Made by a program: the position numbers and the translations under genes. A stretch of 64,000 nt of DNA from assembly GCA_920105625.2 (NCBI GenBank), contig OV050031.1:132200514-132264513 (forward strand), written 5' to 3'. The stretch is from Clusia tigrina. Lineage: Eukaryota > Arthropoda > Insecta > Diptera > Clusiidae. The notes under the pieces are model-generated. The model was not told the origin of the DNA and did no database searches. It worked only from the letters and a program-made list of their open reading frames with translations. Of this stretch, positions 42,776 to 52,562 are shown in pieces (within the stretch, counting starts at the first letter, position 1; each line of letters begins with the position of its first letter).

Positions 42776-44525
42776 ATGAAAAATGCAATGAGTTACCTCA
42801 CCTCTAACTGTCCCGGTAAACTAAATCGAATGATATACTATTTGTTTTGTGTGCATAAAATCACCCAAATAACTATCATTTCGAGTTTGCGAGTGCCAAT
42901 AAAGTTAAAGCAACATCGGTCTGTTCTCCTTTCAAGGCTTTCAGAAGCCACTAATTATTTACTATGGAATGCTACTAAAAATTTAAATCAACCAATGAGT
43001 CGCATGGCTGTCGATGATATCTCCTGGAAAGTAGGTCGATGCAATGACTATGTCGCGGGACACTCCATCATCTTCATATTTTACCATGATGGGTGTGAGA
43101 TCCAACGATATGGATTCTGAAAGACATATTTAATTAATATCATATCAAATGAAGATACAGGTGACGGAAATGTGTGGATTGGCATCCCATATTACTTTTG
43201 TAAAATTATTGGGAAGGCCACTAATTTTGACTATTGTAAAACCATTGCTTTAGAATGAGGGCCGGCCCCATGTTGTTTTTGGCAAACCACCTCTAAATGA
43301 CAGTTGACGTTGCTCTGGCATGATGGATGTTTGCCTGTGCCATTTTCAATCTTGTTATATATGGAACAGGTTGTAAAAGGATAGTGTTATCCCCATCCTC
43401 AATTGGTTTGTCCCACTCGTCCATAGAACTGTCTTCTATACTATGGCCTCCGCCACAATCTGGAGACCCTGGAAAAAATTTTAACTGTCTCTGGTTCTGC
43501 TTCACGGTTGGGGTTCACTCGTACTTACCTCCAACAGAAGTAGGATATTTATCTCTTTTTTGGGTCGGGGACTTTTCCTGAGTACATTTGGAGCTACCTA
43601 CCTTGACCGCGCCAAAACAGCAGTTCAAATCCTACCCAGAGTATTTATGAGTTGCATGGACCCCTCATCTATTTCCACTGACAATAACTATCCGTTACCC
43701 TGTCCTTGCCTCTTTATAATCTCCAGAATTTAGTGTTTAACGCAATATTCTGGCTGGAGAGAAACTTGAGTGACACAGAGAAACTTGTCCGCTATTACGA
43801 GGGAGGAACTGGAAGACCTTTTGTGATATTGGGATATTGCCTCCCACTCTGGTGACCAAACTGTCACCCTCCCTTACTGTCAGGAGGGTTACGACCCCTT
43901 TCAGCCGAACAGCAGTCGATGCTTAGGAAGTATATGCCATCGAAAGATAATTTTTTGGTGCACTTCTAAACCAGACTTCCAATCAACATCTGCGCAACAT
44001 TCGTCAGCACCTTCTTATTCAGGTAAATGTTCGGGTAGTCCGCAGCAAGAATAGCCCCCTTGGTAAATATTGGTACCCTAGCGTAACTACCTGCTGCCTT
44101 GGACCCTCCACGACTAGGAGGGCCTGACGGTGAAGCCGTTTTCCTTTTCTTGGCTGGGTCAGGATTGTGTGAAAAGTTGTGTCGTACCCTTTTCTTCAGA
44201 GTACTCCTGTCATTTGGCTGTGATATTGTGCCAGCCGAATCCTTTACAACCTTGTGCTATTCTGCATAGCAAGAGCTCATGAGGTTGCAAATCTAGTCCA
44301 GGTTGGTGAGATACCATCTGACTCCTGCTTCACTTAGCTCTTTAATTTTTAGATCATCCAAAACCCCATGTTAACGACGATCAGGAAGAGGGATTTTCCT
44401 CTTGATGGTCTTTTCCGAGCAGCTTCAGCAATCTCTCCTTAGGGGAGATGGGAGATTGTTGAGTGGGTCACTGTTTGCTCCTGCAGCAGCAGAGGTGGAT
44501 GGTACATCATTGGAAGGGCTCCATA
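42776..44525 (-). pseudogene. LOA-2 ORF1 and endonuclease start, copy 2 (right part up to the LTR insertion)
   Basis: Duplicate of 38603-40260, plus 83 bp more on the right: 'SPSNDVPSTSAAAGANSDPLNNLPSPLRRDC' (44520-44428), an ORF1 N-terminal linker. The reading stops at 44525, where the LTR element is inserted; the 5' part continues after the element at 56664. Confidence 0.78.
44522..44525. repeat. Target-site duplication CATA, left
   Basis: The 4 bases CATA directly precede the left LTR and recur directly after the right LTR (56664-56667), the length typical of Ty3/gypsy insertions. Confidence 0.88.
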
Positions 44526-45028
44526 TGTTGGGGACAGTATCTGCTTGTTGTCGGGAACGTCCTTGTCGCTGCCTCTCCTGAGGGCGCGTGTACCTATAAC
44601 CTAGCACTTTTCCACACAATAAACGATACGCACTAGTTTGGTTGAAAAAACGATCAGCCGTTTATTCTTAAAATACTAGTTCTTATATACTATTTACAAA
44701 GAGACATTACAGTCTACGTATTGACTTTTTTGGTGTTCCAGTTACGCAATTGTTATTTGGTGTCAGTTGCGCAAGCCAACTGACCTACTAAAAGTAAAAG
44801 TGTTGTCGGTGCATTCTAAATGTCCCTTGCACAAGCGTGCATTCTAAATGCCCCTCGTCAGCTTGACTGCGGAACTGTGACACCCTAAAAGTTTACATCA
44901 TAATTAATGCATAAATACTACTATTTACAATATTTGCACCCTAAAAATATGTGCTCTCTTAATGAATTTAATAGGAGCCGTTGCTGTGAGTCAACTACGC
45001 GTAGCTAGCTTGATTCTAACTCACAACA
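44526..45028 (-). repeat. 3' LTR (left on this strand), 503 bp
   Basis: Begins TGTTGGGGACAGTATC and ends CTCACAACA. It contains an imperfect tandem of 'gtgcattctaaatg(t/c)ccct' and 'ggtgtcagttgcgcaagcca'. It equals 56161-56663 except for 8 positions. Confidence 0.96.
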
Positions 45029-45042
45029 TCCCTCCCCTCTTT
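45029..45042 (-). promoter_or_regulatory. Polypurine tract
   Basis: Read on the minus strand it is AAAGAGGGGAGGGA, immediately before the 3' LTR, the usual plus-strand priming site. The identical tract flanks the other element at 63778-63791. Confidence 0.9.
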
Positions 45043-45421
45043 CTAAAAGAAGTTAGTGCAACTAACTTCCATTAAATCTTTACAATATTTTCCCTGCACT
45101 TTAAACAATTATGTGCATTGATTTAACTCTATAGTGAATACATATAATGCGTTTTTTTTTCTTTTTTTTTGTTGTTTTTAAATCGCCTTATTTGGGTTAT
45201 TTTTTATTTTCTTTTTTATTCTGTTCTTTTCCAGATTATTTATTTATTTATTTACTTTTTTTTTTACTTTGTTTTTGTTTTCTTTTGTATATTTTTTTTC
45301 CTCTATCCTTTCTTTTTTATATATTTCCCTTTTTATAATTTGGTCTTTTATTGACTCTTTTCTCATTGGCGTATATACAAACATCTAAACAATAACACAA
45401 TTCTATTCTACACCTAAAACC
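45043..45421 (-). other. 3' untranslated stretch with a long polypurine-rich (minus) tract
   Basis: From 45147 to 45350 the plus strand is almost pure pyrimidine and very T-rich. The plus-strand frames through it are only Phe/Leu runs and are not genes. The related element at 63.78 kb has the same kind of tract in the same place, so it belongs to the element. Confidence 0.7.
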
Positions 45422-45644
45422 TTATATTATACTGCGACCTCTGCAACCTGCTGATCCAGTTGACTGCCGTCGTTGTCGGAGTGGGTGTTGTGCTGTGCCG
45501 TTTGTGTGGTTGATTCGAGTCTTCGAAGAGCTGTTACTACTGTGCACCATTTTTTCGTTAGGAGGATCGTCATCAGAATTAAGATAAGGATGAGCCCGGT
45601 TATACCGCCTACCCCCCTTCACTTTGTCTGAGATTTCCCAGTAG
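45422..45644 (-). pseudogene. Displaced membrane-anchor and tail region of the env-like gene
   Basis: Directly after the env stop codon, a different minus-strand frame (about 45617-45550) encodes a strongly hydrophobic stretch, GVGGITGLILILILMTILL, followed by Lys-Lys, as expected of a membrane anchor with a short basic cytoplasmic side. It is out of frame with env, and a run of six Cs (45611-45616) lies at the change. The frame 45622-45422 (66 aa, polar) is a shadow of it. Env as sequenced is therefore cut off before its anchor. Confidence 0.65.
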
Positions 45645-47042
45645 CTACTGTGGTTTTGTTGCTAACCAGGTTGTTCCCATTGCGGACATTGAGAAGTTGT
45701 ACCGAGTCTCTTCTTGAGCTTTGTGTAATAAAATTACTCCTTTACCAATGGTTCTGCAACCTGCTTCGATTGTCATAAAACCTGTGTCTACCAATTCCAA
45801 ACGTGTGGTCCCGTCTGAGCACACCGCCGTTAACGTCACCTGGTCGTCAAAATGATAGAGCCATTTATTTATGGTTCTGGTAGCTATCAGAATTCCTCCA
45901 GTTGCTGGAATGGCTATGTGGTCGCACTGGTCCCTTTCATGCTTAAGGACTTCTATTTTGCAGTAGTCGCTTGTTTGGGTTATTACTTTCCCAGGATGGT
46001 AACATAAACGGTTTGCTGTGTCCACCTCTCGGCATTTTTCCTCGTCCTCAATGGACACGCCTATATAGTTTTCCTGTTCCTGACTCGCGGCTATATAATC
46101 ATATCTTGTCTTTGGCAATACGCACCAATCTGGGTTTAATCGTTTGTGGATAGGGAACGTAAATAGTTCCAATGTTGGCACCGGAATCTTTATGACCACT
46201 CTTAAGCCCTTCTCCGCCTCCTTAGCTCGAACCTCGGCCAGTTCCGGTGCCTCGCTATACCATGCTATGCCTCTCATCGATGTTGGCGCTGCTTGAAGTA
46301 GCTCATCCGAACTTAGGAACAATGGGTGTAGCTTGCCGTGCAAGAGGTCGTCAAGTACCACTATCTCTGTTTGTTGCTGATCCTGAATGCTCATTAATTC
46401 TTCCGAAATAACTTTCCCCAACATGAAAGACTCCGCCAAGTTTACTTCTGCTTCCTCCTGTCTCTTCCCAATGCCTTCCAATGCCGATTGCATCTGATCC
46501 AGCTCCTGGAAAGTTCTATTCACCGCTTCATGTAGACCCTGATATCCTGTTCTCATGACAGTTACCTTTTTTGCCAGCAGTGATAATGTCTTTGACTGTT
46601 TATTTTCAAGATCTTGTAGATGATCATAAATTTGACCTGAATCGCGGTGGCCCATCGTACCTATCGCCCATTTCAGAATTTCCCCGCCAGCGTCAATTAG
46701 TGACCGACATATCCTCCCCTTTAGAGACAGTGATTTTTCTTTTTCCAGAAATCTCCTCACGATTGCCTCTATTTCCCGTGTCGAAGTATCGTATCTACGC
46801 TTTAGTTCAGTACCGCTGGCCGCTGTATGTCTCTCACATAATCTCCTCGTCGTCTCTTGCATGCCTTTAAACTGCTTCAGAATGATCTTTAATTCTGTTC
46901 GTGGCAATTCAGTCACAATCACCCAATAGTCTTTGGCGAACCATACATCTCCTATTTTCTCTAGTAATATGTCCGTGTCTGGTAATTTGTCCACCCGTAC
47001 TCCTGCACGTACCCTGTTGGTATCCGCCAGCATCATCACCAA
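45645..47042 (-). CDS. env: env-like protein, baculovirus F-type fusion family, lacking its membrane anchor
   Basis: This is the longest clean frame in the window (465 codons, TAG at 45645-45647). The first in-frame ATG is at 47036. A TAG lies just upstream, so a full-length product would probably need a spliced message, as for other insect retroelement env genes. After about 120 residues comes 'GRICRSLIDAGGEILKWAIGTM', which has the spacing of the fusion-peptide region of F-like env proteins. It is followed by heptad-rich 'LENKQSKTLSLLAKKVTVM' and 'NRTFQELDQMQSAL'. A clear dibasic furin site just before it is missing, and the anchor is out of frame (45550-45617). It would act in membrane fusion at the cell surface; as sequenced it is likely inactive. 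Confidence 0.85.
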   Translation of the reverse strand: MVMMLADTNRVRAGVRVDKLPDTDILLEKIGDVWFAKDYWVIVTELPRTELKIILKQFKGMQETTRRLCERHTAASGTELKRRYDTSTREIEAIVRRFLEKEKSLSLKGRICRSLIDAGGEILKWAIGTMGHRDSGQIYDHLQDLENKQSKTLSLLAKKVTVMRTGYQGLHEAVNRTFQELDQMQSALEGIGKRQEEAEVNLAESFMLGKVISEELMSIQDQQQTEIVVLDDLLHGKLHPLFLSSDELLQAAPTSMRGIAWYSEAPELAEVRAKEAEKGLRVVIKIPVPTLELFTFPIHKRLNPDWCVLPKTRYDYIAASQEQENYIGVSIEDEEKCREVDTANRLCYHPGKVITQTSDYCKIEVLKHERDQCDHIAIPATGGILIATRTINKWLYHFDDQVTLTAVCSDGTTRLELVDTGFMTIEAGCRTIGKGVILLHKAQEETRYNFSMSAMGTTWLATKPQ

Positions 47043-47838
47043 TATTATCTAGAACCGTACATAAAATTAAACATTAAACAAATTAAAAACATGCTTATTC
47101 TGTAGTTGAATGCTATATCATTCAATTCTACGTCCACTTGTCCCTTCCCCTTACATCATCGGATCTGTTACTGCATCCAGGAGGAAAAGAGGACTGGACT
47201 ATGTGTTTTCATAGCCATATAGGGCATTATATTTACGTCATTTATTGGTTAATTATTCTACTTTAACAACTGAGTAATTTTAACTCTATTCAACTGCGAG
47301 CAATTTTATTTGCTTCTCTGCCCACAATAAGACTATCCCAGATAAACCTGTTTATGTCCAAAAGTTTTCCAATTCATGATCAAATTTCTCATTGCATATA
47401 ACTACTGTATAAATTTCAATTTACTACTAGTCCGGAAAGCATATAATAATTTGGTAATCTAACTATATTATTCTTATATAATATTTACAATTACATCTCA
47501 AATCCCACACGATAGTTTCCTAATTGGTAAATCGATAAATTTATGTATATTTACATGTAGTCTACTGTAGTATGTAAATCTCTTCAGATTCCCAACTTTC
47601 CAACGTATAACCCTACATACTTACTTTTCTTTGTTTTTCAATATACGTTAATATATATCCAAATCTAAACGTATCGTCCGCTTATAGCGACCGAAAAGTA
47701 TGATATTTTTTTTTCTTCATTATTTTTTTTTTCATTTCGACACTTATTGCTTAAATTTGCCTTGGCAGACACCCCACATTACTCAATAATTCTGCTTTTG
47801 TCAGCGAAATCCCAATAGTAAAACTCTGACCGTTATGC
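47043..47838. other. Noncoding stretch between env and the antisense unit
   Basis: No supported frame on either strand. AT-rich, with T-runs at 47704-47735. It would be the env leader, or the intron end, in the element's sense. Just to its right lies the TATA box of the antisense unit. Confidence 0.6.
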
Positions 47839-47875
47839 TATAAAACCGCGCTTTCGCAGCGTATTCCCCACAGTA
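47839..47875 (+). promoter_or_regulatory. Candidate antisense promoter: TATA box plus initiator
   Basis: TATAAAA at 47839-47845 is followed about 32 bp later by CAGTAA at 47871, close to the insect initiator (TCAGT) and at the normal TATA-to-start distance. The ATG at 47888 is 16 bases further. It points against the host retroelement. Confidence 0.55.
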
Positions 47876-47887
47876 ATTAATTGCAAA

Positions 47888-48199
47888 ATGTCGAACAACA
47901 TGCTAAACGCAACTGCAAAACTAGGACGCTGCACGCTCGACCACACCCTGGTGTTGCGTACCCTGATGGAGGAGGCGTCACCCTTACTACATGATGCAGC
48001 TAGGATCTTGGAACAACATGAGATCGAAAACCTAATGGACAGGTCATGGGACTCCGAGCACCAACTGGCGAAAGTTCTGCGGACTTGCCTGAAAGAGGTG
48101 TCTATGCAGTGGGATTACCCCATGGAAGTTCTTCTCGCCTGGCGGTTAACGTTCACGATGATGTTGAGACCTAGGACCCTTAAGTCGAGCAGGCACTAG
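47888..48199 (+). CDS. Unrecognised small ORF, antisense to the LTR element, between pol and env
   Basis: 103 codons from ATG 47888 (MSNNMLNATAKLGRCTLDHT) to TAG 48197. Composition is protein-like: balanced, largely helical, acidic in the middle ('LEQHEIENLMDRSWDSEHQLAKVL'), with three Cys and no low-complexity runs, although the surroundings are AT-rich. I recognise no domain. A second plus-strand frame from about 48140 to TAA 48289 reads on smoothly ('VEQALGRLSVLLHRIHEFTVPGFPI'). The original protein was therefore probably 130-135 residues and has suffered a frameshift, plus two stops in that tail. TATA and initiator upstream and AATAAA downstream make it a compact gene. It could be an accessory gene of the element or a captured gene; function unknown. 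Confidence 0.55.
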   Translation: MSNNMLNATAKLGRCTLDHTLVLRTLMEEASPLLHDAARILEQHEIENLMDRSWDSEHQLAKVLRTCLKEVSMQWDYPMEVLLAWRLTFTMMLRPRTLKSSRH

Positions 48200-48296
48200 G
48201 GCGCCTGTCGGTGCTGCTCCACAGGATCCACGAGTTCACAGTGCCGGGGTTCCCAATTGCGAACCCCATACTCATACTTAAATATTTATAAAAATT

Positions 48297-48307
48297 AATA
48301 AAATAAA
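48297..48307 (+). terminator. Polyadenylation signals of the antisense unit
   Basis: AATAAA at 48297-48302 and an overlapping AATAAA at 48302-48307, followed by an A-rich stretch. They lie 6 bases after the frameshifted end (TAA 48289-48291). Confidence 0.5.
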
Positions 48308-49034
48308 AATTATAAAAAAAAAACCTAAAAAAATTCATTTGTTCTTATTTATTACATTTTTCAGCCCACGTAAGTATCTCCTATTTTAATGCTACTTCTC
48401 TCAAAAAATTTTTTTTTCTTTATACCTCCTAGCATGAATGACCTTATCCCTCACCCATACCCCTTTTTTTAATATGCTGAAATTTTTACTACCCTTATAT
48501 GGTATTCTTTTAATATTTTTTTTTCTTTTTTATATTATACTTTTCTTTTTTATGTTTTATATTTTTCATTTTCTTGTTCTTTTTTTAAATATGCTGCCTC
48601 AATCTGCTACAGTGCCTAATAAACACATTTTCATTACGGTACATTTATTCACCCGAGTTTACGAATAAATATACGTTCGTACATCCCTTCTGTATATTAT
48701 ACACATATACGAGTATACATATATACTTACTTCACCAACGGTGCTACTGCTTACGCATCATATTACTTACCCACGACTGTCTTATAATTTTATTTTTTTA
48801 AATGTGTCCAATGAACCCGTTTCTTATTATTTAATATATTTTCCTCTAATGTGCTACGTTCGGCCATAGTGCCTAATAAGCAAATTTTTCTTACGTCAAT
48901 TATACTCGCCCGAATTTAAATGGCAAACTTCTACTGGCCTTGACTTTGAAAATCGGAGCTGTGTGTGTTATTTGATACATGTCTACGTTGTTATTATTGT
49001 GTTTACACTTGTAAATCACTGTTAACACATGTCT
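48308..49034. other. Noncoding stretch between the antisense unit and pol
   Basis: Very T-rich on the plus strand (48405-48600), with Phe/Leu-rich false frames. No sense-strand frame. The pol frame starts at 49035. A short degenerate repeat, 'gtgcctaataa.ca.attt.c.ttacg', occurs at about 48612 and 48869. Confidence 0.6.
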
Positions 49035-52000
49035 TTAGTTGTGTGGTCTAATGTGGAATAATTTAAATAAATTATTATGTAGCTTTTTATTCTTACCCTT
49101 AATTGTTACGACTGTTGTAACTGGGCTACGGATTTCTGGCACTATATACGGACCTATCCAAACAGGTGAGAATTTGTTTCTTCTAGCCTGATTCTTCATT
49201 AGTACCTGGTCACCCACATGACAAATTACTGGGTTTAGTACCTTGTTATAGGCTTCCCTGGCTACTCGTTTAGCACAATCCTGGTTTTCTCTAACCAATT
49301 CGTGCGCTCGCTGTAGCTGATATTTTTGCACTTTATTGGGGTCATCAGCATTGTATACTGGCGCATATTTGCGCTTCAAATTTGCTGGTAAGTTGAATTC
49401 AAACCCGTAGAGTGTTCTAAACGGAGTTTGCTTCGTTGATACATGCACAGTATTGTTGTGGACATGCATTACAGTGGTTAACAATTGATCCCAATTCGAG
49501 CCGTTTTCCTTGGCAAAACTGCGCAATTACTCGGCCAGAGGTCGATGACTACGCTCCAATGAGCCATTCGCCTGTGGATGATATGGTGTTATATGCAATT
49601 TCTTGATTCCCAGCATTTTACACGTTTCTGAGAATAGTTTTGATTCAAAATTTGAACCATTGTCGGTTATCAAGACCTTACGTATGTTGTACCGTGCTAT
49701 AATTTCGTCAAAGAATGCCTTGGCTACCGTATTTGCTTCAGCATCGGGTATAGCCACGCACGTCATATACTTTGACAAATCGTCTTGGAATGTCAATATG
49801 TATTTATTGCCCGAAACAGTCTCAAGTAAAATACCTACAATATCCATATGAACTCAAATGGCTGTTTTGGTGTGTCAGTTAACACCATTGGCATCTTTGT
49901 TAGCCTTAAACTCTTGTTGGCCTGACATTTTGAACAACTCTTTATATACTTTTTTACTCGCTTAATTCTGTCATGGGTTTTCCAGAATCCCTGGTGTCCA
50001 CCTAGAGGTTAATCATGGAAACCCTTTAGCACAACCTGGATATCTTTTTTATCCTCCAGCCATTCCACATTACTGGCTGTTTTTTCATTGGCATCGAATC
50101 CCGCATTGCTAACATCTCTTAGTCTCATCAATTTTATTTTCTTGCATTCTCTCGGCCTTCTCCTTATCTGACCTTGCTTTGGCCCTCGTTTGCACTACTG
50201 ATACCTTCTGTGCCTGTGGTACTCAGCTGAGTGCATCCGCATTCAGATTCTTTTTCCCAGGTTTGTATATGATTTCAAAATCATACTCACACAATTTGTG
50301 TCTGAACCTGGCTAGCCTAGACGTTTGGTCTTTCAAATTGGCTATGATTCTCAACGGCTGGTGATCAGTATATATTTTCAATGGGCGTCCTAACAGATAT
50401 GCCCTAAAATTCTTCGTAGCCCATACTATGGCTAGAAATTCCTTTTCTATTGTGGAGTATCTTTTCTCCGTATCGCTGAGCGCCCTGCTTGCGAATGCTA
50501 TTGGTAGGTCATTACCGACTTCCCCTTGTGACAATACTGCCCCTAATGCTTCATTGCTTGCAGCAGTGGTCAACAAAAAAGTTTGCTCAAAGTCGGGTTA
50601 CGCCAAAATCGGTGGCGAGCTATTATTTCCTTTAGCCTCTCGAATGCTTGCTGACTTCTCTCTGTCCATTCGAACTTTGCTTCTTTTCCTAGCAACTTAG
50701 TCACTGGCATCGCAGTCCTTGGAATGCTTGCACTTCCTTTCTATTTCTCGGAATCGCTAAATTTTTAACGCATTCCACCTTCTGCGGGTCAGGCAGTGCT
50801 CCTGCCTCTGAGCAACGATGGCCTAAATAAACCACCTATCTTCGCAAAAATTGACATTTCTCAGTGTTCAATTTCAAATTGTGTTCTCGTAATTTCTCGA
50901 GCTCCTTGCACAAGCGTTGCGAATGCTGCCGCAAGTTCTTCCCATAAATTACAATAACATCCAGATACACAAGACAATCTAACCCTTGCAAGCCTGTTAG
51001 CACATGGTTCATCAACCGTTGGAAGGTAGCCGGTGCTCCTGTTAATCCAAACCGCATTCTATTAAACTCATAATGCCCCAAACCGGTGCTGAACGCGGTT
51101 TTCTGCTTATCTTGGGTATCCACCAGAACTTGGTGGTAGCCACTCGCTAAATCAAGTGTAGAAAAATATCTACTGTGTCCCAATTGATCCAGAATTTCTT
51201 CTATCCTTGGTATCGGGAACACCTGCTTGATAGTGGCGTCGTTCAATTTCCTAAAATCGACGACCATTCTCCACTTCTTCTGACCCTGAGCACCTCCCTT
51301 CTTTGGTACCAAAATTATTGGTGAGTTCCAAGGCCAGATACTCGGTGAAATATGTTATCCTTTAACATTCCTTCCACTTGCCAATTTACCTCATCTTTGT
51401 GAGCTTGTGGCAATCTGTACTGTTTCTGGTTTATTGGTGGTTGATCCACTCTAGTAGGTATTTCATGCCCTACCTCTGGTGTATATGTCAAGTGGTCTCC
51501 TTCCATCAAAAATATGTCATGGAATTACGTGCAAATGGCTTCTATCGATGCCTTTTCTTCTGTATTTACGCTTGGGTCTACCTTCAGTGATTCTAGCACT
51601 CTCTCCATTCTTTTCCTTATATCTACCTGCTTAATCTGATTTACCGATCTATAATTTGGTTCCTTAAAATTATCGTAACTAGTGAACTTAGGCTTAAAAT
51701 CTTCATCCATCAGGTAGTCCATTTCTGAGGCGTTGAGTACGCAAGCGGACACCTTACCCTTGTCAACGTGCGTTACGGTCTCTCCCATATATACACCCTC
51801 CGCTAGCTGCTGCTTGTGCAAAACAACAGTCCTGAGTCTCGTATTTACATTCATAGTAACTACTCTAGTTGACCTTGCATTCACTACCTCCATACAATTC
51901 TTAGCTCTATTCACGGTTCCTTCCTGCCATGACTTTAATGGGAGAGTAAGGATTCTATTCCTATTATCATCATAAAATGATAACTGCTTTTCTAGCGCAT

Positions 52001-52562
52001 CCAGTATGGTGCGGCCCCAGAGATTATTGCGGCCAATTATCCCATCGGCCGGGATACCTTCCCTATCCAATTCCACTGCATGCACCCTAAAACTCATACC
52101 CCTAACTTCACTGTTTCCTATTCTGAGCGACCCCAATGTCCTGATGCACCCTCCAAACGCCCCGTTAAGCATCTTACGTCCATTTGATTAATATCTAGCC
52201 CTTTCCGTAAAACACTAGATTTTACGAGGCTGGTGTCCGCCCCTGAGTCTACCAAAAGCACTAGCTTTCCACTAGCTACCTCCTTGCAGGGTATCTCGAT
52301 AAAAGCATCACCTATCCTGCTCACAACGAAACAACGCCCTTTTGATTCCAAAATGGACGCGTATCTACTACTTAACTCTTCAAAGCTTTTCCTCCATGCA
52401 CCACAGTTATCCTTTACAATCCCATACTCCACCAAAATTACCGTGAATATCTTAACTATACATCCTCGTACCCCGTACGCGGCGATTGGCCTATACTCTC
52501 TAACCTTATTAAAACTTAATCTAAGTACTAGAATCCAGTCACACGTATTTCCGGCCTAACTA
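49035..52562 (-). pseudogene. pol: pol of the 12.1-kb element: protease, RT, RNase H, integrase
   Basis: Read from 52562 leftwards. Protease: 'LVLLVDSGADTSLV' (52435-52118 frame), active-site DSG intact. A frame change at about 52150 leads to 52172-51525, with a TAA at 51525. RT (51312-50836): 'VDFRKLNDATIKQVFPIPRI', 'FSTLDLASGYHQV' and 'MRFGLTGAPATFQRLM', but the catalytic box is YLDV instead of YLDD. RNase H (50576-50223): starts 'TTAASNEALGAVLSQ', with Ala at the first catalytic Asp, and ends 'YKPGKKNLNADALS'. Integrase: zinc-finger text at about 50020-49890, then 'MDIVGILLET', 'LITDNGSNFESKLF' and 'NGSLERSH' (D, D, E all present). A TAA at 49527 precedes a 163-codon C-terminal part. At least three frame changes and two stops plus the RT mutation: inactive. 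Confidence 0.93.

Larger units (their letters stand above)
40275..44442. repeat. 4.17-kb tandem duplication, copy 2
   Basis: Direct repeat of 36103-40260. The junction filler 'atatttattttatc' (40261-40274) is flanked by AAATATTT on each side, as in end joining with microhomology. The right flank continues LOA-2 ORF1 (44443-44525), so this copy has the original right junction. Confidence 0.95.

Noticed and set aside
45147..45354. Plus-strand Phe/Leu/Tyr-rich frames that look like membrane proteins
   Set aside because: They come from a T-rich pyrimidine tract in the 3' end of the minus-strand LTR element, and the same tract occurs in the second element. The same applies to 48438-48668.
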